A program made the position numbers and the translations under genes. Shown one piece after another: positions 51,840 through 59,359 of a stretch of DNA of 64,000 bases (its first letter is position 1; each line of letters begins with the position of its first letter). The DNA is taken from NCBI GenBank assembly GCA_900315585.1, contig OMZP01000019.1, forward strand, positions 20,847 to 84,846. Reading direction: 5' to 3'. This DNA comes from an uncultured Eubacteriales bacterium (lineage in GTDB: Bacteria; Bacillota; Clostridia; Christensenellales; Aristaeellaceae). The notes beneath the pieces are model-generated. The model did no database searches. It saw nothing but the letters and a program-made list of their open reading frames with translations, and was not told where the DNA came from.

Positions 51840-53858
51840 ATGATACACGTGGACAACGCCCTGTGGCTGCTGATGGAGAAGGATCCCTACCTGAACCCCT
51901 ACGCCGGGGAGATCCGCATGCACCTGGATCGCTTCAATGACCGGCGCTGGCACCTGAACGGCGGGGAGAGCCTGGTGGACTTCGCCAACGGCCACCACTA
52001 CTTCGGCTTCCACCGCACCGAGACCGGCTGGGTGTTCCGGGAGTGGCTGCCCGGCGCGGACGCCGCCTGGCTGGTGGGCGACTTCAACGACTGGGACAAG
52101 TTCAGCCACCCGCTGAAGAACATTGGAAACGGCGTGTGGGAGATCGAGCTGGAGGGCCGGGACGCCCTGAAGCACGGCCAGTTCGTCAAGATGATGGTGG
52201 GCCGCCTGGGCAATGCCTTCGAGCGCATCCCCGCCTGGATCACCCGCTGCGTGATGGACATGTCCACCCAAACCCTCTGCGGCCAGATCTGGGACCCGGA
52301 CGAGCCCTTTGAGTGGACCGACTGGGACTACTACGGCAAGCAGCGGCCCAACTCCCCGATGATCTACGAGGCCCACATCGGCATGGCCCAGGAGAAGGCC
52401 GGCATCGGCACCTACCGGGAGTTCGCCGACGAGACGCTGGAGTGGATCAAGTACGCCGGCTACAACACCATCCAGCTGATGGCCATTCAGGAGCATCCCT
52501 ACTACGCCTCCTTTGGCTACCAGGTGACGAACTTCTTCGCGCCCTCCCACCGCTACGGCACCCCGGAGGATTTGAAGTACCTGATCAACAAGGCCCACCA
52601 CCTGGGCATCGCCGTGCTCCTGGACGTGGTGCACGCACACGCCTGCCCCAACGTGGGCGAGGGCCTGAACCAGCTGGACGGCACCGACGACCAGTATTTC
52701 CATGGCGGCGCCCGCGGCTGGCACGACGCCTGGAAGACCCGCGTGTTCGACTACGGCAAGCACGAGGTGATCCACTTCCTGCTGTCCAATTTGAAGTACT
52801 GGCAGGAGGAGTTCCACTTCGACGGCTTCCGCTTCGACGGCGTCACCAGCATCATGTACGAAAACCACGGCATGTGCGCCTTCGGCAGCTATGACGACTA
52901 CTTCTCCATGAACACCAACGTGGACGGCCGCATCTACCTGATGCTGGCCAACGAGCTGATCCACGGCGTGAACGAGAAGGCCATGACCATCGCCGAGGAC
53001 ATGAGCGGCTTCCCCGGCATGTGCCTGCCCCTGGAGTACGGCGGCGTGGGCTTCGACTACCGGCTGAACATGGGCGCGCCGGACATGTGGATCAAGCTGT
53101 TGAAGGACCAGATGCAGGAAGACTGGAACATGCACTACATCTGGCACGAGCTGACCAGCTGCCGCCCCGGCGAGATGGCCGTGAGCTACTGCGAGAGCCA
53201 CGACCAAGCCCTGGTGGGCGACAAGACGCTGATGTTCTGGCTGGCGGACGCGGAGATGTACACCGGCATGAAGAAGGAATATCACTCCCTGACCATGGAC
53301 CGGGCCATCGACATGCACAAAGTGATCCGCTTCATCACCTGCGCCCTGGCCCCCAACGGCTATCTGAACTTCATGGGCAACGAGTTCGGCCATCCGGAGT
53401 GGGTGGACTTCCCCCGGGAGGGCAACAACTGGAGCTATCACTACGCCCGCAGGCAGTGGTCCCTGGTGAAGACCGGCGATTACAAGTACGACTGGCTGGC
53501 GGCCTTCGACCGGTCCATGACCTACCACATGGCCGTGTATGGCATCCACTGCACCGGCCCGGCCCAGAGCCTGTGGATCGACAACGAGCGCAAGCTGGTG
53601 CTCTTCGAGCGCGGCGGCCTGCTTTATGCCTTCAACCTGCATCCCACCTGGAGCCAGGAGACGGTGTTCATCAGCTGCCGCCTCACCGGCCCCGGAGGCT
53701 ACAAGGTGGTGCTGTCCACCGACGACTGGCCCTTCGGCGGCCAGAGCCGGGTGAACATGGACTACATCTACCGCGCCGAGGAGACTGAGTTCGGCTTCGG
53801 CATCAAGGTCTACCTGCCCTGCCGCACCGGCATCGTGCTGCAGAAGGTGGAGTGGTAA
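51840..53858 (+). CDS. glgB: 1,4-alpha-glucan branching enzyme, eukaryote-like type
   Basis: A 672-residue GH13 enzyme adding alpha-1,6 branches to glycogen. It has an N-terminal helical segment, a CBM48 domain (GWVFREWLPGADAAWLVGDFNDW, about residues 61-83) and a catalytic barrel with nucleophile GFRFDGVTSIMY (Asp near 335), acid/base TIAEDMSG (near 385) and CESHDQALVGDK (near 458). The wording DGFRFDGVTSIMY and ESHDQALVGDK is that of the eukaryotic/GH13_8 group, not the usual bacterial GlgB. No other glycogen genes are next to it. AGAAGGAGA precedes the ATG. Confidence 0.94.
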   Translation: MIHVDNALWLLMEKDPYLNPYAGEIRMHLDRFNDRRWHLNGGESLVDFANGHHYFGFHRTETGWVFREWLPGADAAWLVGDFNDWDKFSHPLKNIGNGVWEIELEGRDALKHGQFVKMMVGRLGNAFERIPAWITRCVMDMSTQTLCGQIWDPDEPFEWTDWDYYGKQRPNSPMIYEAHIGMAQEKAGIGTYREFADETLEWIKYAGYNTIQLMAIQEHPYYASFGYQVTNFFAPSHRYGTPEDLKYLINKAHHLGIAVLLDVVHAHACPNVGEGLNQLDGTDDQYFHGGARGWHDAWKTRVFDYGKHEVIHFLLSNLKYWQEEFHFDGFRFDGVTSIMYENHGMCAFGSYDDYFSMNTNVDGRIYLMLANELIHGVNEKAMTIAEDMSGFPGMCLPLEYGGVGFDYRLNMGAPDMWIKLLKDQMQEDWNMHYIWHELTSCRPGEMAVSYCESHDQALVGDKTLMFWLADAEMYTGMKKEYHSLTMDRAIDMHKVIRFITCALAPNGYLNFMGNEFGHPEWVDFPREGNNWSYHYARRQWSLVKTGDYKYDWLAAFDRSMTYHMAVYGIHCTGPAQSLWIDNERKLVLFERGGLLYAFNLHPTWSQETVFISCRLTGPGGYKVVLSTDDWPFGGQSRVNMDYIYRAEETEFGFGIKVYLPCRTGIVLQKVEW

Positions 53859-53874
53859 TTCAGTTCTTCTCATG

Positions 53875-53911
53875 AATGGGGGGGCGGCGTTTTGAACGCC
53901 GCCCCCCCATT
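53875..53911. terminator. Strong bidirectional hairpin between convergent genes
   Basis: A 17-bp perfect stem AATGGGGGGGCGGCGTT / AACGCCGCCCCCCCATT with a 3-base loop. It has no long T-run but should stop or stabilise both convergent transcripts. Confidence 0.75.
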
Positions 53912-53923
53912 GTCCATGTTCAA

Positions 53924-55900
53924 TTACGCCTTCCGGACCGTCCAGCCCGTAAAGCACGCCCGATAGTCGTCTCCCAGGTCGATGGGGGAGCCGTCGGGAT
54001 TCTCGTACTTTTCCTCCGGCTCGAAGGCCATGCCCAGCGCCTCGGTGTCGATGGCCCGCGGGGCCTTCTCCGGCAGGAAGTCGGTCACGTCCGTCTCCAC
54101 GACCCAGCCGTCCCCGGTCTCTACGGCCGCCACCTTGCCGCCCGCCTCGCGGACGACGGGGCCGATCTCCTTGTCCCAGGGCGTCGCGCCGCCGAAGTAG
54201 ACGTTGCCGCCGGCCCACACCGGCAGCGGGATGTAATAGCGGTCGCTGGCGGCGGAGCCCATGCCGCAGTAGCCCTCGAACTGGGCCTGCCACTCCGCCT
54301 CGGTCATGTAGCCCTCGTAGGGCGCGAGGCCCACGTCCACGTTGCCGTCGTCCCAGACGTTGTCCTTGAACCCCGGCTGGAAGTCCCGCAGCACCCGCGG
54401 CACCGGCTGCTGCACGAAGATGTTGTTGTAGAAGCGCATGTCGCCGTGGAGGATCGTCATGAACCCGGCGATCTCCGTGCGGTGCGGCACGTGGTAGGGG
54501 GTGTAGCGGGGGCTGTTCATGGTCAGCGAGCCGTTGCCCACGCCCCGGCCCACGGTGGTGAAGGCCCCGGCGATCAGGTTGCCCACCACGGCCACGCCCT
54601 GGGTGGCCAGCTTCAGCGAGCGCAGGGACAGCAGCAGGTTGTGGTCGATCAGCGTCGGCCCGTGGGACACCTCGATGAAGATGTCTTCGCCGTACGCGCC
54701 CAGCGCCTCGTGGCGCAGCAGGTGGTCGTGGGGCAGGGTGTTGTGGTGGAAGAAGTTGCCGGTCAAGCGGGTGCCCTGGGCCTGCCAGTCCAGCCAGAGG
54801 CCGCGGGTGCAGTGGTGGATGTGGTTGCGGCGGAAGACCACGTCGATGGCCGCGTGCATCTTGATGCCGCCGATCTCCGCGCCCGCCAGGTTCTGTTTGT
54901 TGTTGATGTGGTGGATGTGGTTGTCCTCGATCAGGGAGAACACCCCGCCCAGGTGGCCCACGATGCCGGTCTGGCCGCAGTCGTGGATCTCGCAGCGGCG
55001 CACGATGTGCCCGCCGATGCGCTCCTTCGTCCAGCCCTCCCGCTGGGCCTGGCAGATGGCGTCGCGCTCGGTCTGGGTGCCGTCCTTGTACTTCCAGTGG
55101 AGCCACTTGTTGTCGTTGTTCGGCTGGAGGTACTTGCCCAGGCTGATGCCGGAGCACTTGCTCTCGCTCACGTCGCAGTCCTCGATGATCCAGCCCCTGG
55201 ACCAGTGCGGGCCGATCATGCCCTCCTGGTAGGCCGTGGGTGGGGCCCACTGGGTGGCCGCCTGGCGCACGGTGAAGCCGGAGAGGGTGATGTAGCCCAC
55301 GCCCTCCGCCTCCGGATAGAAGCAGCTCTTGCGGGCGGTGATCTCCACGTTCTCCCGGTTGGGGTCAAATGCGTGGAAGTTGGCGTAGAGCACGGTGCGG
55401 TCATTTTCCGCGTCCTGCTCGGCGTACCAGGTGTACACGGAGAAGTCCGGGTCCCAGGAGGTCACGGAGGCCACGGGATGCAGCACGCCCTCCAGGCTCG
55501 TCACCTCGTAGAGGGACTTGCCGTTTAAGAACACGTCGCCGGTGTGGGCGATGTAGGCGGCGATGAACCAGTCGCCGGAGACCAGCGTGGTGAAGGGGTT
55601 GCGATCCGTGAAGACACTGTTCGGCACCGACGCCTTCCACGCGCCGCCGCCCAGGCTCTCCCAGCCGGTCACAGGCTCCGCGCCGGTGATCACCGCCGCG
55701 CCCTTGACGCTGGAGCGGTAGACGATCCGCGCGTCCTCCGTGCCGCCGTGCTTCGGGTTCACCGACTCCCGGTAGACGCCCGGCAGCACGATCACCTCGT
55801 CGCCCGGCATGGCCACGTCCGCGGCCTGCTGGATGGTGGGGAAGGGGGCTTCCTGCGTGCCGACGCCCTGCCGCGTCGCCGCGCTCACATAGTATTTCAT
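53924..55900 (-). CDS. Right-handed parallel beta-helix protein, probable carbohydrate-active enzyme
   Basis: A 658-residue protein beginning MKYYVSAATRQGVGTQEAPFPTIQQAADVAMPGDEVIVLPGVY, the standard opening of pectate-lyase-fold (DUF1565-like) beta-helix proteins. Repeated coils follow (VGYITLSGFTVR, HIVRRCEIHDC, SLIEDNHIHHI, DVVFRRNHIHHC). The architecture resembles GH141-like glycosidases or polysaccharide lyases acting on plant or host glycans. There is no signal peptide, so it appears cytoplasmic and may process imported oligosaccharides. The catalytic residues and substrate are not identified. Confidence 0.78.
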   Translation of the reverse strand: MKYYVSAATRQGVGTQEAPFPTIQQAADVAMPGDEVIVLPGVYRESVNPKHGGTEDARIVYRSSVKGAAVITGAEPVTGWESLGGGAWKASVPNSVFTDRNPFTTLVSGDWFIAAYIAHTGDVFLNGKSLYEVTSLEGVLHPVASVTSWDPDFSVYTWYAEQDAENDRTVLYANFHAFDPNRENVEITARKSCFYPEAEGVGYITLSGFTVRQAATQWAPPTAYQEGMIGPHWSRGWIIEDCDVSESKCSGISLGKYLQPNNDNKWLHWKYKDGTQTERDAICQAQREGWTKERIGGHIVRRCEIHDCGQTGIVGHLGGVFSLIEDNHIHHINNKQNLAGAEIGGIKMHAAIDVVFRRNHIHHCTRGLWLDWQAQGTRLTGNFFHHNTLPHDHLLRHEALGAYGEDIFIEVSHGPTLIDHNLLLSLRSLKLATQGVAVVGNLIAGAFTTVGRGVGNGSLTMNSPRYTPYHVPHRTEIAGFMTILHGDMRFYNNIFVQQPVPRVLRDFQPGFKDNVWDDGNVDVGLAPYEGYMTEAEWQAQFEGYCGMGSAASDRYYIPLPVWAGGNVYFGGATPWDKEIGPVVREAGGKVAAVETGDGWVVETDVTDFLPEKAPRAIDTEALGMAFEPEEKYENPDGSPIDLGDDYRACFTGWTVRKA

Positions 55901-56047
55901 GGGGGACCCTCCTGTATTGACATATGTTACTTAAATTGTAACCTTAGTCTACCATATCCCCGCGCCCCTCCGCAATCGCCCGCCCGTCATTTGTTGCGAT
56001 GGAAGGCGGCAGTTGTTGCTGTGGGTGTGATGGATGCGGACAAAACA

Positions 56048-56241
56048 GGGCCGTCTCAGAATGGATGGGCCATCATCGACAGCTGTAGGGGCGCCGTTGC
56101 GGCGCCCGCCCCAGGGCAGTGCCCCGAACCCCAATCGCTGCCGCACAGAATTGCGCGTCGCATGAGGGAAAAGGCGGGCGGCGCAACGCCGCCCCTACAG
56201 AGATAAATCTGTTGTATGGCTATATACTTTGAGACAGGCCC
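56048..56241. mobile_element. MITE-like element, GGGCTGTCTCA family
   Basis: 194 bases bounded by GGGCCGTCTCA and TTTGAGACAGGCCC, with internal opposed GTAGGGGCGCCGTTGCGGCG and GGCGGCGCAACGCCGCCCCT palindromes. It fills most of the 368-base gene-free gap between the beta-helix gene and sstT; the rest shows nothing recognisable. Confidence 0.75.
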
Positions 56242-56268
56242 TCAAGTATTCAGCTGTGTCCCTGCTCC

Positions 56269-57495
56269 TTACAGCGGCAGCTTCCTGCCCTGTTTCTTCC
56301 AGTCGCGGAATTCGGCGGTGGCGGTGAACAGCACGTCGCCGGAGGAGTTCAGGGCAGTCTCCAGGGAATCCTGGATCACGCTGATGATGAAGCCCACGCC
56401 CACCAGCTGCATGGCGATGTCATTGGAGATGCCGAACAGGGAGCAGCCCAGGGGCACCAGCATCAACGAGCCGCCCGCCACGCCGGAGGTGCCGCAGGCG
56501 GAGAAGGTGGCCACGATACTCAGGAAGATGGCCATGGGCAGCGTCACGTTTACGCCGGTGGTGAAGGCCGCCACCAGGGAGAAGATGGTGATGGTTACTG
56601 CCGCGCCGTCCATGTTGATGGTGGAGCCCAGCGGGATGGACACGGAGTACAGGTCCTCGTCCAGGCCCAGGTCCTTGCAAAGCTCCATGTTCACCGGGAT
56701 GTTGGCGGCGCTGCTTCGGGTGAAGAAGGCCGTGACGCCGCTCTGGCGCAGGCAGCGGAACACCAGCGGGTAGGGGTTGTGCTTCAGCACGATGGCCACG
56801 ATCAGCGGGTTGATCACCAGTGCCGTGAACAGCATCGTGCCCACCAGCAGGGCGATCAGCTGGCCATAGGTCTTGAAGATCTCCGCGCCGCTGGTGGCCA
56901 CGGCGGTGTACATCAGGCCCAGGATGCCGAACGGCGCGCAGGCGATGACCCAGCGCACCACCGTGGACACGGCGTCGGCCAGGTTCTCCATCATCTGCTT
57001 GGTGGCCGGGGCCGCCAGCTTCAACGCGATGCCGAACACCACGGCCCAGAAGAGGATGCCGATGTAATTGGCGCTGGCCAGGGCTTCCACCGGGTTGGCG
57101 ATGATGCTCTTGAGCAGGTTCATCACCACCTCGGCCATGCCCTGGGGCGCGGCGGCAGTGTCCACGGCGTCCAGCCCCGTCAGCGGGATGGTGACCTTGA
57201 ACAGGAAGCTGGAGAACACCGACACGATGGCCGCGCACAGCGTGCTCAGCAGGTAGAGAATGATGACCGTCCGAAACTTTGCCATGTTCCCGCCCTTGGA
57301 GTTGGCCAGCGACGATGCCACCAGCACAAACACCAAGATCGGGGCGACGGCCTTCAACGCGCCGACGAACAGCTCGCCCAGGACGCCGATCCACGTGAGC
57401 TGCGGCACGGCAAAGCCCAGCGCCGCGCCGATGACCAGCCCGATCAGGATGCGCACGATCAGGCTCAGCGAGTTCCACTTCTTGATGATGCCCAT
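56269..57495 (-). CDS. sstT: Serine/threonine:sodium symporter SstT
   Basis: A 408-residue DAACS-family carrier with about eight helices plus two re-entrant loops. Signatures are FFTRSSAANIPVNMELC (about 268-284), the substrate/sodium-site SIPLGSTINMDGAAVTIT (about 297-314) and GTSGVAGGSLMLVP (about 345). It imports Ser/Thr with Na+. I use the second ATG (57495), eight bases after GGGGAGG; the first ATG abuts the Shine-Dalgarno. It is thematically close to the serine operon at 38.9-43.1 kb but not linked to it. Confidence 0.94.
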   Translation of the reverse strand: MGIIKKWNSLSLIVRILIGLVIGAALGFAVPQLTWIGVLGELFVGALKAVAPILVFVLVASSLANSKGGNMAKFRTVIILYLLSTLCAAIVSVFSSFLFKVTIPLTGLDAVDTAAAPQGMAEVVMNLLKSIIANPVEALASANYIGILFWAVVFGIALKLAAPATKQMMENLADAVSTVVRWVIACAPFGILGLMYTAVATSGAEIFKTYGQLIALLVGTMLFTALVINPLIVAIVLKHNPYPLVFRCLRQSGVTAFFTRSSAANIPVNMELCKDLGLDEDLYSVSIPLGSTINMDGAAVTITIFSLVAAFTTGVNVTLPMAIFLSIVATFSACGTSGVAGGSLMLVPLGCSLFGISNDIAMQLVGVGFIISVIQDSLETALNSSGDVLFTATAEFRDWKKQGRKLPL

Positions 57496-57536
57496 ACTCA
57501 TTCCTCCCCGTATGATCTGAATGGGTCCACACTGGC

Positions 57537-57545
57537 ATTATAACA
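57537..57545 (-). promoter_or_regulatory. Extended -10 promoter of sstT
   Basis: On the minus strand TGTTATAAT (57545-57537) is a perfect extended -10, 42 bases before the start; no strong -35. Confidence 0.6.
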
Positions 57546-57587
57546 TAAAAACAGCAAGAAACCTATAGCGATTTGAGAGAAACACAG

Positions 57588-57656
57588 GAAAAACCCTGAA
57601 ACATCCTCGTTTCAGGGATTGGATCGAACAAAAACCCGAAGCCTTTCGACTTCGGG
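57588..57656 (-). terminator. Tandem terminators, probably the original tRNA-Pro terminators
   Basis: There are two minus-strand hairpins with T-runs: CCCGAAG/CTTCGGG (57635-57656) followed by TTTTTG, and CCCTGAAAC/GTTTCAGGG (57594-57617) followed by TTTTTCC. They lie directly downstream of the partial tRNA copy and so presumably served the tRNA-Pro gene before the mini-island separated them. Confidence 0.7.
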
Positions 57657-57659
57657 AAA

Positions 57660-57707
57660 TGGTCTGGGTGAGAGGATTCGAACCTCCGGCCTCTTGAACC
57701 CCATTCA
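57660..57707 (-). repeat. Attachment-site copy: 3' part of tRNA-Pro (attachment repeat, left)
   Basis: 48 bases identical to 59070-59117, covering the tRNA-Pro sequence from the anticodon loop to the encoded CCA. The remaining 5' half is absent, so this is not a functional tRNA. It marks the far end of an element integrated at the tRNA 3' end. Confidence 0.92.
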
Positions 57708-57909
57708 GAAATTCGGTCATGTATTTTATGCACTAAAGTAACTGTTTCTGCTGTATAGTAATGAATACAGCAAAGCAGAAACGTATAAATATGCTGAAAA
57801 ATAGTAGTCAGGTTGCCACTAAGTTGCCATTTTCGGATGGAACTGTATGTAAGAAATGCTAACTGCTGAATGAAATTGTGGTAAACACGATTTTTTGTCA
57901 GCAGCAATA

Positions 57910-57938
57910 TTGACAAATAAAGGATTTTGTGATTAAAT
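57910..57938 (+). promoter_or_regulatory. Promoter of the mini-island operon
   Basis: TTGACA (57910), 17 bases, TTAAAT (57933), about 80 bases before the first small gene. A second -10-like TATAAT at 57978 lacks a good -35. The 200 bases between the left attachment repeat and this promoter hold no gene. Confidence 0.6.
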
Positions 57939-58018
57939 TTCTTATGTAGACAGGAAAAAACAGTAATATTCGTGGAATATAATTAAGTACTGCTGATTAT
58001 TACAAAGGAGGTAATATC

Positions 58019-58249
58019 ATGGATGCTATGTATTCAAATAGGTTATCTGTTGCTGTTTCTGCTGAAGAGGCATTCATTACATTTACACAGATAGTTCCAA
58101 TGCAGGATGACAAGGGAGAAGTAACTAGCGAAGCAGTTGCAGAAAAAAGGAACATTATTCTTAGCTTGTCCATGGCTAAGCGCTTAGAACAAATGATACA
58201 TGAGTTGCTTGAAAAGAAAGAAGTAGACGAGAATAAAACCGAGGGATAG
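58019..58249 (+). CDS. DUF3467-like small protein of the mini-island
   Basis: A 76-residue protein behind an excellent AAAGGAGG seven bases before the ATG. YSNRLSVAVSAEEAFITFTQIVP, a variable loop and IILSLSMAKRLEQMIHELLEKK follow the pattern of DUF3467 (a beta-strand pair, then a helix with K-R-L). The function of that family is unknown; some members accompany mobile elements. It is first of three genes, three bases before the next start. Low GC and AT-rich codons mark it as foreign. Confidence 0.7.
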   Translation: MDAMYSNRLSVAVSAEEAFITFTQIVPMQDDKGEVTSEAVAEKRNIILSLSMAKRLEQMIHELLEKKEVDENKTEG

Positions 58250-58251
58250 GC

Positions 58252-58614
58252 ATGAATGATGCACGACACAATAAGGATACGGAAATTAATTCCGTGATCG
58301 ATCCACGAAACAGAAAGGTGAAGTTGTATGTAGACGAGCGAGACCATATAATTATGGAACACCCAGTAATGGGTCGGAATTTTACTGCGATATACGATAC
58401 GATACAGTCTCCAAAAGCGATTTATGATAGTGGTGAATGTGACAATAGAGAAGTTTACTTTAAAAAAAGCGAACTAGCAACATATGGAACGAAATACTAT
58501 ACGAAAGCTATAGTTGAATTTGATGCAACAAGAAAAGAAGGATATATTGTTACAGCTTTCCCACATGAAAAAGAAGGTGGTAACATTGGTGAGCGAACGT
58601 ATCCAGATGATTGA
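58252..58614 (+). CDS. Putative BECR/RelE-fold nuclease-like protein of the mini-island
   Basis: A 120-residue protein with GAGGG before its ATG. The pattern KLYVDERDHIIMEHPVM, IQSPKAIYDS, REVYFKK and a C-terminal YTKAIVEF / YIVTAFP strand pair resembles the phage-associated Barnase-EndoU-ColicinE5/D-RelE-like (PBECR) or DUF4258-type toxin nucleases, in which a His, an Arg and a terminal T-A-(F/Y)-P strand are typical. This is pattern recognition only. It overlaps the next gene by 26 bases, which suggests stoichiometric production with a partner, as in toxin-antitoxin pairs. Confidence 0.55.
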   Translation: MNDARHNKDTEINSVIDPRNRKVKLYVDERDHIIMEHPVMGRNFTAIYDTIQSPKAIYDSGECDNREVYFKKSELATYGTKYYTKAIVEFDATRKEGYIVTAFPHEKEGGNIGERTYPDD

Positions 58615-58840
58615 CTACGATGCAATCAATGATATTCTCTATATTAGATTTCCTAGCGATAGAGGGATGTCCTATGGAACAGATGGACCAGTGGGCATAG
58701 AGATTATGAAGGATATGGAAACAGAAGAATTGACGGGCATCGTCGTGTTTTATGCGAAGAAGAAAAAAGGGGACCGACAAACAAAAATAGATGCAATGGG
58801 ATTGGGTTTAGACATTGAGGAAATACTACGAGAAAGATGA
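58589..58840 (+). CDS. DUF2283-like small protein, possible antitoxin
   Basis: An 83-residue protein if started at GTG 58589, which has AAGGTGG eight bases upstream; a longer frame to 58514 lacks a Shine-Dalgarno. MIDYDAINDILYIRF matches the DUF2283 opening (YDxxxDxLYIxx), followed by GTDGPVGIEIMKDMETEELTGIVVF and a charged helical tail. DUF2283 proteins often lie beside small toxin genes such as DUF4258 members. It overlaps the putative nuclease gene, and a terminator follows. Confidence 0.68.
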   Translation: MSERIQMIDYDAINDILYIRFPSDRGMSYGTDGPVGIEIMKDMETEELTGIVVFYAKKKKGDRQTKIDAMGLGLDIEEILRER

Positions 58841-58847
58841 ATAGTTG

Positions 58848-58877
58848 CCGCCACCCTTCAGGATGGCGGATATTTTT
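58848..58877 (+). terminator. Terminator of the mini-island operon
   Basis: CCGCCACCC / GGATGGCGG stem (one mismatch) with a TTCA loop, followed by ATATTTTTATA. Confidence 0.85.
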
Positions 58878-59029
58878 ATACTATTCGTTACAAAACAGAA
58901 TGTGTCAATAATCAATGAAGGTCAAACATAAATAAGGTGGCAACCTGGGTTGCCAGTATGCGGAAAAAAGGAAGTTTATTCTGGCTATATTCACCAAATG
59001 AAACTGATAAAAAGATTAGCTATAATAAG

Positions 59030-59062
59030 CAAAAAGCCTGAAAACATCGATGTTTTCAGGCT
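59030..59062 (-). terminator. Replacement tRNA-Pro terminator carried by the mini-island
   Basis: A perfect 28-base palindrome with AGCCTGAAAACATC arms (59035-59062) followed on the minus strand by TTTTTGC, eight bases after the tRNA CCA end. Its arms resemble the displaced chromosomal terminator at 57594-57617. Confidence 0.82.
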
Positions 59063-59069
59063 ATTTGGT

Positions 59070-59117
59070 TGGTCTGGGTGAGAGGATTCGAACCTCCGGC
59101 CTCTTGAACCCCATTCA
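59070..59117 (-). repeat. Attachment-site copy within tRNA-Pro (attachment repeat, right)
   Basis: The tRNA-internal copy of the 48-bp direct repeat, from the anticodon loop to CCA. Confidence 0.92.
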
Positions 59118-59146
59118 AGCACGCTACCAAACTGCGCTACACCCAG
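59070..59146 (-). tRNA. tRNA-Pro (anticodon GGG)
   Basis: A 77-base cloverleaf on the minus strand: acceptor CTGGGTG/CACCCAG, D arm GCGCAGTTTGGTAGCGT, anticodon arm CTTGA-ATGGGGT-TCAAG (GGG at 34-36), variable AGGCC, T arm GGAGG-TTCGAAT-CCTCT, discriminator A and encoded CCA. The C1 start and sequence are typical of bacterial tRNA-Pro. Its 3' 48 bases are duplicated at 57660, so it is the integration target of the mini-island. Confidence 0.97.
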
Positions 59147-59190
59147 ATATGAAGTTGGCTGCGGGGGAGTGTCCCTCGACAACATCAGAT

Positions 59191-59219
59191 ATTATACTAC
59201 CCTTTTGGAGATTTGTCAA
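59191..59219 (-). promoter_or_regulatory. tRNA-Pro promoter
   Basis: On the minus strand TTGACA (59219-59214), 17 bases, TATAAT (59196-59191): perfect consensus, as expected for a stable RNA gene. Confidence 0.92.
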
Positions 59220-59294
59220 GGCAAAAATGCGGGGAAGGGGCGGGCGAGGCTGTAAAGTTTTTGCTTGAGTGGAGTGGGGGGTGGGCGCGGCGGC

Positions 59295-59323
59295 TTGAAA
59301 TTCCCCGGCCTTTGCCCTATAAT
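59295..59323 (+). promoter_or_regulatory. recF promoter
   Basis: TTGAAA (59295), 17 bases, TATAAT (59318), 37 bases before the recF start. Confidence 0.82.
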
Positions 59324-59359
59324 GGTAACCAGAAATGACAGGAAGGCCGGGGAGATTCT

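Larger units (their letters stand above)
57660..59117. mobile_element. AT-rich mini-island integrated in tRNA-Pro, no integrase
   Basis: 48-bp direct repeats (57660-57707 and 59070-59117) enclose 1.36 kb of visibly AT-rich DNA in a GC-rich chromosome. It contains a promoter, three coupled small genes (58019-58840), a terminator, and a replacement tRNA terminator at its tRNA-proximal end. No recombinase, replication or transfer gene is present. Two short stretches on the minus strand reading GNLVAT and LATQVAT (near 57810 and 58940) resemble tails of tyrosine-recombinase genes, but this is weak. It is either a non-autonomous element moved in trans or a deletion remnant. Confidence 0.85.

Noticed and set aside
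51822..55250. Very long open frame (over 1100 codons) antisense to glgB and extending into the beta-helix gene
   Set aside because: High GC leaves few stop codons on the antisense strand; the translation is low-complexity His/Gly/Val/Arg-rich and no start signal is present.
57660..57707. Second tRNA-Pro gene
   Set aside because: Only the 3' part from the anticodon loop onward is present; the acceptor 5' strand and D arm are missing.
57563..57916. 117-residue reading frame across the partial tRNA
   Set aside because: It contains the translation of the tRNA fragment and terminators, has no ribosome-binding site and runs through the left attachment repeat.
59050..59268. 72-residue reading frame over tRNA-Pro on the plus strand
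   Set aside because: It is the antisense of the tRNA gene and its promoter.
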